Assembly (NCBI GenBank): GCA_023417315.1
Contig: JAEZFW010000069.1
Location: 1 to 64,000 of the forward strand
Reading direction: 5' to 3'
Source of the DNA: Pseudomonadota bacterium
GTDB taxonomy: Bacteria > Pseudomonadota > Gammaproteobacteria > Steroidobacterales > Steroidobacteraceae
DNA: 64,000 bases
Part shown: piece after piece, positions 8,085 through 16,149 of the stretch
Position numbering within the stretch: the stretch's first letter is position 1
Layout: each line of letters starts with the position of its first letter
Notes under the pieces: generated by a model
What the model was told of the DNA's origin: nothing
The model's database searches: none
What the model saw: the letters and a program-made list of their open reading frames with translations, nothing else
Program-made: the position numbers and the translations under genes

Positions 8085-9445
8085 TCTCCTGCGATGGTCA
8101 TCTTCTCGATCAGCACCGACCCGGTCCTGATTCCGCCGCGCGCATCGACGTCGCTGCCGACCGCGACGATCTGCTGATACATCTCTTTGAGATTACCTGC
8201 GATCGTGATCTCGTGGACGGGGTATGCGATCGCGCCCTTCTCGACCCAGAACCCAGCGGCGCCGCGCGAATAATCGCCGGTGACACCGTTGACGCCTTGC
8301 CCCATGAGCTCGGTCACGATGAGACCTCGATCCATCTTGCGTACGAGCGCGTCGAAATCGTCCTCTCCGGGTGCAACGATGAGGTTATGCACGCCCCCCG
8401 CGTTGCCTGTCGTCTTGAGGCCGAGCTTGCGTGCGGAGTACGTGCTCAGCACATAGCCGGTCAGCACACCTGCGTCCACCAGCTCGCGGTCCCTCGTCGC
8501 CACACCTTCGCTGTCGAACGGCGCACTGCCTAAACCTTTGCGGATGTGTGGACGCTCCGAGATCCGCATCCAGGCTGGAAAAACTTGCTGTCCAGCCGCA
8601 TCGAGCAGGAAAGACGCGCGCCGATACTGGCTACCGCCCCGGATCGCGCCGAGGAAATGCCCAAAGAGACCGCGCGCGAGCTCCGGCACGACCAACACAG
8701 GCGCGGTCAGTGTTGCGAGCTTGCGTGCGTTCAAACGCCTCAGAGCGCGCTCCGCAGCTTGCTTGCCGATACTCTGCGCATCCTCCATTTCACGCCAGTC
8801 GCGCACGGAGCTGTACCAGTAGTCGCGTTGCATCTCGCCGTTGTCTTGCGCGACGACGACGCAGCTCAAGCTATGCATGCTGCTCGGATAGCCACCAAGA
8901 AATCCGATCGAGTTGCCAAACACGCGCAAGCCGTGATGCGTCGATAGAGTTGCGCCTTCCGAATTGCCGATGCGTTTGTCGAAGCCAAGCGCTGTTGCCT
9001 CGCATGCCACAGCAAGGTCGCGTGCTGCATCGGGCTCGATTGACCACGGATGACACAGATCGAGATCCGGCGGGTCGCGGGCGATCGTGTCCGGGTCCGG
9101 CAGGCCTGCGCATTCATCTTCCGCAGTGAAGCCAGCGATGCTGTACGCCTTCGCGACCGTTTCGCGAATCGCTTGTTGACTCAGGTCTGCCGTGCTCGCG
9201 GATCCTTTCCGCTTGCCGCGGTAGACCGTCACGCCCATGCCGCGATCGCGCTGATACTCCAGCGTCTCGACCTCGCCCAAGCGAGCGGTCACCGATAACC
9301 CCGTGTCCACGCTGACGCCAGCTTCTACATCTGTCGCTCCCAATCCTTTCGCCTCGCCGATGGCGAACGTCACGAGCGCCTGCAGATCTGCCAGCGAGTG
9401 GCTCAGTTGGTGGTTCTTACCGGAAGTGCGGATTGCGTTGTCCAT
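8081..9445 (-). CDS. pmbA: Metalloprotease subunit PmbA (TldE)
   Basis: This 454-residue protein is the TldE/PmbA partner of TldD (encoded at 13775). Together they form the heterodimeric protease that matures microcin-like peptides and degrades some antitoxins. Family segments include GMGVTVYRGKRKGSAST, FGNSIGFLGGYPSS, SERPHIRKGLGSAPFDSEGVAT, and GVNGVTGDYSRGAAGFWVEKG near the C-terminus. As expected for this subunit it lacks the zinc-binding HExxxH found in TldD. The stop codon falls in the palindrome at 8002-8084. Length matches the family. Confidence 0.96.
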   Translation of the reverse strand: MDNAIRTSGKNHQLSHSLADLQALVTFAIGEAKGLGATDVEAGVSVDTGLSVTARLGEVETLEYQRDRGMGVTVYRGKRKGSASTADLSQQAIRETVAKAYSIAGFTAEDECAGLPDPDTIARDPPDLDLCHPWSIEPDAARDLAVACEATALGFDKRIGNSEGATLSTHHGLRVFGNSIGFLGGYPSSMHSLSCVVVAQDNGEMQRDYWYSSVRDWREMEDAQSIGKQAAERALRRLNARKLATLTAPVLVVPELARGLFGHFLGAIRGGSQYRRASFLLDAAGQQVFPAWMRISERPHIRKGLGSAPFDSEGVATRDRELVDAGVLTGYVLSTYSARKLGLKTTGNAGGVHNLIVAPGEDDFDALVRKMDRGLIVTELMGQGVNGVTGDYSRGAAGFWVEKGAIAYPVHEITIAGNLKEMYQQIVAVGSDVDARGGIRTGSVLIEKMTIAGE

Positions 9446-9470
9446 GGAGGCGCATTCTAACCCCTTGCAG

Positions 9471-9559
9471 GTGACGGCGTGACGAGGTGACGAGGTGATG
9501 AAGTCAGAATTCCTTCCTTTCCGACTTCGTCACTCCGTCACCGCGTCACTTCGTCACTT
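9471..9559. repeat. Palindromic repeat, GTGACGAA type (copy 2)
   Basis: The left arm (9471-9509) runs GTGACGGC, GTGACGAG, GTGACGAG, GTGATGAA, then GTCAGAA. The right arm (about 9522-9559) is its reverse complement with single-base differences. The loop is about 12 nt. It lies between the divergent genes pmbA and darP, so here it cannot be a terminator for either and would lie in the 5' region of darP. Confidence 0.85.
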
Positions 9560-9589
9560 GGCGCTGCCGCGTGCCGTTACAATCGGCAC

Positions 9590-10102
9590 ATGAACGACGA
9601 TGACTACGAACGCCCAAGCAAGAGCGAGCGCAAGCGCCAGAGCGATGATTTACAAGCGTTGGGCGAAGCATTGATCGACTTGCCGCAGGCCGAGCTCGAC
9701 GCGTTGCCGTTGCCGGAGACACTGCGCGAAGCCGTCATGCTCGCCCGCCGCATCACGGCACATGGAGGGCTCTACCGGCAGAAGCAGTACATCGGCAAGC
9801 TGATGCGTAAGATCGACGCGGAGCCGATTCGCGCTGCCTTGAATGCCAAGCGTGACCGCGAGCGCGCCGAGGCCCTGCGTTTTCGACGCATCGAGCAGTG
9901 GCGGGACCGCTTATTGCGCGAGGGGCCGAGCGCCATTGATGTGTTATGCCAGGAAGCTCCGGGCCCGATCGATAGACAATCGTTGGGCGAGGTGCTCGAA
10001 CAAGCGCGCTCGGAACGCGCCCGCAGATCACCGCCACACGCCAGCCGCGAGCTGTTCCGACTTCTACGAGACGCACTCAGCAAGAGCGCGGACGAGCACT
10101 GA
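9590..10102 (+). CDS. darP: Ribosome biogenesis factor DarP (YjgA, DUF615)
   Basis: This 170-residue, highly charged helical protein belongs to the YjgA/DUF615 family, which associates with late 50S assembly intermediates. Family features are the N-terminal KSERKRQSDDLQALGEAL, LPLPETLREAVMLARRI, the HGGLYRQKQYIGKLMRKID segment, and the RWRDRLL-like EQWRDRLLREGP. The length is normal. It is divergent from pmbA; in Pseudomonas darP and pmbA are also neighbours. The start ATG at 9590 begins the conserved acidic N-terminus. Confidence 0.94.
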   Translation: MNDDDYERPSKSERKRQSDDLQALGEALIDLPQAELDALPLPETLREAVMLARRITAHGGLYRQKQYIGKLMRKIDAEPIRAALNAKRDRERAEALRFRRIEQWRDRLLREGPSAIDVLCQEAPGPIDRQSLGEVLEQARSERARRSPPHASRELFRLLRDALSKSADEH

Positions 10103-10172
10103 CGTTCCGCGCTCAGCGCCCCGCACAGGCTCGAATCGCGTGCGGCGCGCGCATCTACGCTACAATCGCCGG

Positions 10173-10682
10173 ATGAAACCTCTGGTCGGCATCATCATGG
10201 GCTCCAAGTCGGATTGGGACACGCTCCAATCGGCGGCTACGACCCTCAAGCGCCTAGGAGTCGCGCACGAAACGCGCGTTGTTTCGGCGCATCGCACGCC
10301 TGATTTGTTGTTCGAGTACGCCTCGAGCGCACGTGGCCGCGGTATCGAGGTCATCATCGCGGGTGCGGGCGGCGCAGCTCACTTGCCGGGAATGGTCGCG
10401 GCGAAAACATCGCTGCCCGTGTTGGGTGTACCCGTTCAATCGAAAGCGTTGAACGGCATGGATTCGCTGCTCTCGATCGTGCAAATGCCGGCAGGCATTC
10501 CGGTCGGAACGCTCGCGATCGGAACCGCCGGCGCGACGAATGCAGCGTTGCTTGCGGCGGCGATCCTCGCAAACAAGTACGAAGACATTCGTACGATGCT
10601 CGATCGTTTCAGAGCCGAGCAAACACAATCTGTCCTGGCGCATCCGGATCCCAGCGACGCAGCTCCCTCCTCACATTCATGA
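10173..10682 (+). CDS. purE: N5-carboxyaminoimidazole ribonucleotide mutase
   Basis: This 169-residue class I PurE converts N5-CAIR to CAIR in purine synthesis. It has IIMGSKSDWDT at the N-terminus, the active-site VVSAHRTPD, GAGGAAHLPGMVAAKT, and VPVQSKALNGMDSLLSIVQMPAGIPV. The frame is open far upstream, but homologues start at MKPLVGIIMGS (ATG at 10173). It overlaps purK by 4 bp (ATGA at 10679-10682), so the two are translationally coupled. Confidence 0.97.
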   Translation: MKPLVGIIMGSKSDWDTLQSAATTLKRLGVAHETRVVSAHRTPDLLFEYASSARGRGIEVIIAGAGGAAHLPGMVAAKTSLPVLGVPVQSKALNGMDSLLSIVQMPAGIPVGTLAIGTAGATNAALLAAAILANKYEDIRTMLDRFRAEQTQSVLAHPDPSDAAPSSHS

Positions 10683-11764
10683 GAATCGGCATCATCGGCG
10701 CGGGTCAGCTCGGAAGGATGCTGGCCCTGGCGGGCTATCCGCTCGGGCTTCGCTTCGTATTCCTCGATCAAAGTGAAGACGCACCAGGCGCTCAGGTCGG
10801 TCGCATCATTCCCGGCGCTTTCGACGATGTGACTCGCTTGCGTGAGCTCGCCGATGCAGTCGAGATCGTCACGTTCGATGTCGAGAACGTGCCCGTCGAT
10901 GCCGTGCGAGAGATCGCAGCGAGGAAACCCTTTCTGCCACCCGTCGGCGCGCTGGGCGCCTCGCAGGATCGATTGCACGAAAAGACTTTATTCACGAAAC
11001 TGAAGATTCCGACTCCGCCATTTGCTGCGGTCGACAGCTTCCAAGACCTGGAAGCAGCGGCGAAAACGATCGGCATTCCGGGCGTATTGAAGACGCGCCG
11101 GCTGGGCTACGACGGCCGCGGCCAATACCTCGTACGCAGGAAAAGCGATCTTGCTCCCGCATGGGACACGCTCGGCTCGGTTCCGCTCATCTATGAGGGA
11201 TTCGTCGATTTCAGCCGCGAGGTCTCACTCATCGGCGTGCGTAGTACTCGTGGAGAAACCCGTTTCTATCCTCTGTCTGCGAACACCCACGAAGCGGGCA
11301 TTCTGCGCTATTCGACGGCGCCCTATCGCAGCGCATCGTTGCAAAGACAAGCAGAACGGCATCTCATGCGCTTGATGAAACACCTCGACTACGCAGGCGT
11401 GCTGACTGTCGAGTTTTTTGTCAAACGAGGCAAGCTCATTGCAAACGAGATGGCGCCGCGAGTGCACAACTCGGGACATTGGACGATCGAAGGCGCGCAA
11501 ACCAGTCAATTCGAAAATCACCTGCGCGCGATCCTAGGGCTGCCCCTCGGCAGCACCAAGCCCCTTGGACACTCGGCGATGCTCAATTTCATCGGCCAGA
11601 TTCCTACACTCGGGAACATTCTGCACGTGCCGGGCGTACACTTTCACAGCTACGGTAAAGAACCTAGACCTAACCGGAAACTCGGCCATTGCACGATCAC
11701 TGCCGCTTCGGCTGCGAGCCGCGATCGCGCCTTAAGACAACTATTGCGGCTGAAGCTCGCCTGA
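10679..11764 (+). CDS. purK: 5-(carboxyamino)imidazole ribonucleotide synthase
   Basis: This 361-residue ATP-grasp enzyme carboxylates AIR to N5-CAIR, the substrate of PurE. Recognisable parts are IIGAGQLGRMLALAGYPLG, FDVENVP, the ATP-binding GVLKTRRLGYDGRGQ, IYEGFVDFSREVS, and NEMAPRVHNSGHWTIEG near the metal site. It starts inside the purE stop codon. Length matches the family. The two genes form a complete N5-CAIR branch, with purC at 4523 catalysing the next step. Confidence 0.97.
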   Translation: MRIGIIGAGQLGRMLALAGYPLGLRFVFLDQSEDAPGAQVGRIIPGAFDDVTRLRELADAVEIVTFDVENVPVDAVREIAARKPFLPPVGALGASQDRLHEKTLFTKLKIPTPPFAAVDSFQDLEAAAKTIGIPGVLKTRRLGYDGRGQYLVRRKSDLAPAWDTLGSVPLIYEGFVDFSREVSLIGVRSTRGETRFYPLSANTHEAGILRYSTAPYRSASLQRQAERHLMRLMKHLDYAGVLTVEFFVKRGKLIANEMAPRVHNSGHWTIEGAQTSQFENHLRAILGLPLGSTKPLGHSAMLNFIGQIPTLGNILHVPGVHFHSYGKEPRPNRKLGHCTITAASAASRDRALRQLLRLKLA

Positions 11765-11891
11765 TTTACGCCGGATGCTTGGGTTCGAGCCGAAGACGTC
11801 TCAGCAACCGAGGTCGAGGCAATGTCAACGGTCCGAAGGACTATCGAAACGACGCGCAGATTGATGGCTTTATACGACACCCATCTGCCTC

Positions 11892-11910
11892 GGGTCTGAA
11901 GGCCCTTTTT
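11892..11910 (+). terminator. Possible intrinsic terminator after purEK
   Basis: GGGTC (11892-11896) and GGCCC (11901-11905) pair, with one G-T wobble, around a TGAA tetraloop and are followed directly by five T residues. It lies 128 bp beyond the purK stop. The rest of 11765-12052 shows no gene and no repeat. Confidence 0.4.
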
Positions 11911-12052
11911 GAATACACCGGGCGTTGCCCGTAAACTGGCCGTCATCGCTCGACAAACTGAGCATCCTGCACGTGTATCGCAGGCCTGACGCTGGTTAAG
12001 TTCGTCGTTCGGGACTCTTCACGAGATCACTTGAAGCTACCCAAATAACCGC

Positions 12053-13402
12053 ATGTATCTCGAGCTGTTCAACCTGCACGAGCTGCCTTTCCGACTTACC
12101 CCGGATCCACAGTTCCTGTACTTGTCTAAGCACCATGCACGTGCCAAGGCATACATGGAATCGACGATCTGGTTCACGGATGGGTTCGTTGTCATCACCG
12201 GCGAGATCGGCTCGGGTAAGACGACTCTGATCGAGACATTCCTCAAGGAGCTCGAGAAAGACGTCGTCGTCGCGCAGATCAATCAGACGCAGGTCACCGC
12301 GATCGAGTTCTTGCAGACGCTGCTGGTGCAGTTCGGCTTCCAGCCCTTCCGCATGAAGAAGGCAGAGCTGCTCGCGACGCTGAACGAATTCTTGATCGAA
12401 CAATATGCGAACGGTCGACGCGTGCTCCTGATCGTCGATGAAGCTCAGAATCTTTCGAACAAGGTGCTCGAGGAGATTCGGCTGCTGTCGGGCGTCGAGA
12501 CGACCAAAGAGAAAGTGCTGCGCATCATTCTCGCTGGCCAGCCGGAGCTCAACGAGAAGTTGAATTCGCCGAATCTGGTGCAGCTCGCGCAACGTATTCG
12601 CTTGCGCTTTCATCTCACCGCGCTGTCGAAGAACGACACGGCTGCCTATATTCAGCACCGTCTCGAAGTCGCTGGCTCGCAAGGCCGCACGATCTTCCAG
12701 CCGGATACTTTCCCGCTCATCTATCGATATACGGGCGGCATTCCCCGCTTGGTGAACACGCTCTGTGATACCGCGATGATGTCCGCCTACGCTCGCGATC
12801 GCGACGTCGTCATGGTCGAAGACGTCAAAGCAGCGATCGAGGAGCTGCAGTGGGTCGAGTACACGGAGCGGTCGGTCAGACTGCAGACGCTGCACGGCAA
12901 CGCCAGTGCCGAGCTCCCAGCCGGAGATCGGCACCCCTCCTCCGATCGCAAGGTCGTGCTTGGTCGAATCCTAGTCGGATTCAATGGCCAGACGATTGCA
13001 GAGCGCGAGCTCACGACCGGGCGCTTCATCATCGGACGCACACCGGACAACGATCTGCAGATCGACAGCAAATACATCAGCCGTCATCACGCGCAGATCA
13101 TCACCTCGATGCATACTTCGGTGCTCGAGGACTTGAACAGCACGAACGGCATCTATGTGCGCGCAAAGCGCGTGCGCCGACGCATGCTCAACGATGGCGA
13201 CGTCGTGCAGATCGGTCAGCACGAGATCATGTATTTCGATGAACGCATGGCACGCACGCGAGTGCCCGTGGGCGACGCCGAGGACGACGCCGTGCCGTTA
13301 CTGAACGAGCAGGTGCAGGGCGATCGCGCATCCTCAACGGTTGCAGAAGACGACGAAATCGCGCCCGTGCCAGTTGCGGCGCGCGAGAAACAAGCAACCT
13401 AG
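12053..13402 (+). CDS. ExeA/GspA-like AAA ATPase with C-terminal FHA domain
   Basis: This 449-residue protein starts with the MYLELFNLHELPFRLTPDPQ signature of GspA/ExeA-type ATPases. Walker A is GEIGSGKTT (50-58), Walker B LLIVDEAQ (125-132), and the typical GGIPRLVNTLCD sensor segment lies near 228-239. A linker leads to a forkhead-associated domain (about 322-390) with FIIGRTPDNDLQI, SRHHAQI and LNSTNGIYV. The Gly-Arg, Ser-Arg-His and Asn-Gly residues that bind phosphothreonine are all present. The tail is acidic. ExeA relatives act in secretion or polysaccharide export machines; no such genes are adjacent. A role in phospho-dependent assembly, perhaps with the kinase at 23207, is inference. 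Confidence 0.88.
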   Translation: MYLELFNLHELPFRLTPDPQFLYLSKHHARAKAYMESTIWFTDGFVVITGEIGSGKTTLIETFLKELEKDVVVAQINQTQVTAIEFLQTLLVQFGFQPFRMKKAELLATLNEFLIEQYANGRRVLLIVDEAQNLSNKVLEEIRLLSGVETTKEKVLRIILAGQPELNEKLNSPNLVQLAQRIRLRFHLTALSKNDTAAYIQHRLEVAGSQGRTIFQPDTFPLIYRYTGGIPRLVNTLCDTAMMSAYARDRDVVMVEDVKAAIEELQWVEYTERSVRLQTLHGNASAELPAGDRHPSSDRKVVLGRILVGFNGQTIAERELTTGRFIIGRTPDNDLQIDSKYISRHHAQIITSMHTSVLEDLNSTNGIYVRAKRVRRRMLNDGDVVQIGQHEIMYFDERMARTRVPVGDAEDDAVPLLNEQVQGDRASSTVAEDDEIAPVPVAAREKQAT

Positions 13403-13420
13403 CATCTGCTTGCGCGATCC

Positions 13421-13441
13421 AAGGCCCCTAGGTGGGCCTTT
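13421..13441. terminator. Putative intrinsic terminator, possibly bidirectional
   Basis: AAGGCCC (13421-13427) pairs perfectly with GGGCCTT (13434-13440) across a 6-nt loop, 18 bp after the stop of the ATPase-FHA gene and before the end of the convergent membrane-protein gene. The T-run is short. Confidence 0.5.
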
Positions 13442-13461
13442 GCACTCATCCTGCCCTTGCA

Positions 13462-13683
13462 CTAATCCTCTAAGGATCGATTGCTGTATTCAGCCTGACG
13501 TGTCCGGTAATCGCGTCGACGTAGCCAGAGCACGAGCCCTCCCATCAAGCTCAGCGCGCCGATCACCATCAAGATGCTCGGCAGCGTCTCCATGTCGACG
13601 AACCAGGCGGCCGTCAGCAGCCCGATGCCGATCAGCATGTAGAGATAGGGCAGGAATTCATAGATCGGTCGGGCTAGCCACAT
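13462..13683 (-). CDS. Small two-helix membrane protein
   Basis: This 73-residue protein is not recognised. It has two clear membrane helices, about residues 8-28 (YEFLPYLYMLIGIGLLTAAWF) split by a short acidic turn from 33-53 (LPSILMVIGALSLMGGLVLWL). A basic, then acidic, hydrophilic tail follows. It lies 91 bp downstream of tldD on the same strand, so it may end the maf-rng-yhdP-tldD run. The even hydrophobic pattern and lack of a better overlapping frame suggest a real gene. Confidence 0.6.
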   Translation of the reverse strand: MWLARPIYEFLPYLYMLIGIGLLTAAWFVDMETLPSILMVIGALSLMGGLVLWLRRRDYRTRQAEYSNRSLED

Positions 13684-13774
13684 CGTGCGTCATACCGAAT
13701 TGCGATATCGCGCGTCATCCTAGCAATAGCTGCGAAGTCGCGCGACCTCGCGACCACACTCGAACGAAAGCCGT

Positions 13775-15283
13775 TTATCCTGCGGCCGTGCCGCCGACGG
13801 TGAGCCCGTCGACGCGCAAGGTCGGCTGCCCAACGCCCACAGGAACATCCTGTCCTTCCTTGCCGCAGGTACCGACACCCTCGTCGAGCTTCAGGTCGTT
13901 TCCGACCATCGACACTCGCCGCAGCACGTCCGGTCCGTTGCCGATGAGCGTTGCACCGCGTACCGGCGCGGTGATCTTGCCGTCCTCGATGAGATAGGCC
14001 TCGCTCGCCGAGAACACGAACTTGCCGGAGGTGATGTCGACCTGCCCGCCGCCGAAGTTCTTGCAATACAACCCCTTCTTGACCGACCCGATAATCTCCT
14101 GTGGATCGTGCTTCCCTGCAAGCATGTACGTGTTCGTCATGCGAGGCAGCGTCATGTGCGCGAACGACTCGCGACGACCATTGCCTGTGGGTTTGACGCC
14201 CATCAAACGCGCGTTGAGCTTGTCCTGTAGATAGCCGCGAAGAATCCCGTTCTCGATGAGCGTCGTGCACTGAGTAGGCGTTCCTTCGTCGTCGATGTTG
14301 AGCGAGCCGCGCCGCGAGCCGAGCGTGCCATCGTCGACGACGGTGCATTGATCCGAGGCGACCTGCTCGCCGATCCGGTCGGTGAATGCCGAAGTCCCTT
14401 TGCGATTGAAGTCGCCTTCGAGACCGTGACCGATCGCCTCGTGTAGCAGGACGCCGGGCCAACCTGGGCCGAGCACGACCGTCATCGTGCCCGCCGGTGC
14501 GGCTTTCGCATCGAGGTTCACGACGGCGCTGCGCACTGCTTCCGCGACCAGCTCCTTCCAGCGATCGTTCTCGAGGAACTTCGCGAATCCATAGCGGCCA
14601 CCGCTACCGCAATACCCCTGCTCGCGCCGTCCGTTCTGCTCGACGATGACCGACACGTTCATGCGCACGAGCGGCCGCACATCCGCGCCGATCGTGCCGT
14701 CGCTCGCCATGACCAACACGACTTCGTGACTGCCAGAAAGGCTCGCCATGACTTGAGTGACGCGTGGATCGATTCGTCGTGCCTCGACGTCGATCTGCTC
14801 GAGCAGGCGGACTTTATCCGCATCGCTCAAACCTTCGAGAGGATCGACCGGCATATACAGCCGATGACCCGCCGAGGCGCGCCATGCCTGCAGCGACGTG
14901 TTGGCCCCGCTGCGAGCGATGGCCCGCGCGGCATTCGATGCTTCCGTCAACGCAGGAAGCACGATCTCATCCGAATAGGCAAACCCCGTCTTCTCGCCCG
15001 AGAGCGCGCGCACCCCGACCCCTTGTTCGATGCTGTGCGAGCCATCTTTGACGATGCCGTCCTCGAGCGACCAGGACTCCTCACGCGTGAGCGCGAAATA
15101 CAGGTCCGCGTAATCCACGCTGTAGCCCATGACGCTGCCCAGCACATTCGCGATGCGATCCTCGTCGAGACCGGACGGTCGCAGAATGGATTGACGCGCA
15201 ATGTCGAGGGCTTGAAAGCCGCTCGCGTGCTGCGGGGGATCGAGATGAAGCATTTCGCGGGTAGCGGCAGGATTCGTAGACAT
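13775..15283 (-). CDS. tldD: Metalloprotease TldD
   Basis: This is the zinc-bearing subunit of the TldD/TldE protease (PmbA at 8081 is the partner). The metal site HEAIGH (HExxxH, about residues 281-286) sits in the segment GVLLHEAIGHGLEGD. The C-terminal GTCGKEGQDVPVG, with its Cys ligand, is intact. Other family segments are ESWSLEDGIVKDG, VGVRALSGEKTGFAYSD and NGRRESFAHMTLPRMTNTYM. The ATG at 15283 gives 502 residues; a GTG at 15298 would add five, with GAGGA only 2 nt before it. It starts about 20 bp after the nitrilase stop. Confidence 0.96.
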   Translation of the reverse strand: MSTNPAATREMLHLDPPQHASGFQALDIARQSILRPSGLDEDRIANVLGSVMGYSVDYADLYFALTREESWSLEDGIVKDGSHSIEQGVGVRALSGEKTGFAYSDEIVLPALTEASNAARAIARSGANTSLQAWRASAGHRLYMPVDPLEGLSDADKVRLLEQIDVEARRIDPRVTQVMASLSGSHEVVLVMASDGTIGADVRPLVRMNVSVIVEQNGRREQGYCGSGGRYGFAKFLENDRWKELVAEAVRSAVVNLDAKAAPAGTMTVVLGPGWPGVLLHEAIGHGLEGDFNRKGTSAFTDRIGEQVASDQCTVVDDGTLGSRRGSLNIDDEGTPTQCTTLIENGILRGYLQDKLNARLMGVKPTGNGRRESFAHMTLPRMTNTYMLAGKHDPQEIIGSVKKGLYCKNFGGGQVDITSGKFVFSASEAYLIEDGKITAPVRGATLIGNGPDVLRRVSMVGNDLKLDEGVGTCGKEGQDVPVGVGQPTLRVDGLTVGGTAAG

Positions 15284-15303
15284 AGGGATGGCGCGCACGA
15301 TCC

Positions 15304-16149
15304 TCAGACGGTGACTTGGAAACGACGATGCGTCAGGGATGGGAATCGTTCCCTGACCTGCTTTTGCAACGTGAGGTCGATTTCGGCGACTGCAACCCCT
15401 GCCCCAACTTCACCGACACGTGCGAGCACGTGTCCCCAGGGATCGACGATCATCGAATCGCCCCAGGTCTCGCGGCCGTTCTCGTGCATGCCGCTCTGAG
15501 CGGGTGCGATGACGAAGCACAGGTTCTCGATTGCACGCGCGCGCACCAGCGTCTCCCAGTGCGAACGTCCGGTCGCCGCCGTAAACGCGGCGGGCAGGCA
15601 CAGGATCTCGGCGCCTTGCACCTGCAAGTGGCGGAAGAGCTCGGGAAAGCGAACGTCGTAGCACACAGCTAGGCCGATGTGGCCGAACGGTGTCGCGACG
15701 ACTGTCGGCTCACTGCCAGCTGCAATGGTTGCGGACTCGCGATAGCGCTCCTCGCGATCCGGTAAATCGACATCGAACAAGTGGATCTTGTCGTAGCGCG
15801 CGACGAAGCGGCCCGTGTTGTCGAAGACGAGATTCGCCGCAGCGACTTTGCCGGGGCGCGTTTCCGAGCGGATCGGAATCGTTCCGCCGATGATCCACAT
15901 GTCGAGCTCGCGCGCGCATCGACCGAGGAACGATTGGATCGGGCCTTCGCCCAAGGGTTCTGCAACAGCGAGCTTATCCGCTTCCCTGCGCCCCATGATG
16001 GCGAAATTCTCGGGCAAGGCCGCGAGCTTTGCGCCTTGCGCGCGAGCGCGCTCCATGAGCTCGCGCGCGGCGGAGAGATTAGCCTCTACGCTCGCGCGGG
16101 AATTCATCTGAATAGCTGCCACTTTGGGCGCAGCTACGGGCTGACTCAT
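15304..16149 (-). CDS. Carbon-nitrogen hydrolase (Nit family)
   Basis: This 281-residue amidase has the nitrilase catalytic triad: Glu47 in LPENFA, Lys121 in ARYDKIHLFD and Cys163 in AVCYDVRFPE. Sequence is closest to Nit1-type proteins, which hydrolyse deaminated glutathione as a metabolite-repair step; that specificity is inference. The start MSQPVAAPKVAAIQM (ATG at 16147-16149) overlaps the yhdP stop by 4 bp. In Pseudomonas the same gene lies between yhdP and tldD. Confidence 0.92.
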   Translation of the reverse strand: MSQPVAAPKVAAIQMNSRASVEANLSAARELMERARAQGAKLAALPENFAIMGRREADKLAVAEPLGEGPIQSFLGRCARELDMWIIGGTIPIRSETRPGKVAAANLVFDNTGRFVARYDKIHLFDVDLPDREERYRESATIAAGSEPTVVATPFGHIGLAVCYDVRFPELFRHLQVQGAEILCLPAAFTAATGRSHWETLVRARAIENLCFVIAPAQSGMHENGRETWGDSMIVDPWGHVLARVGEVGAGVAVAEIDLTLQKQVRERFPSLTHRRFQVTV

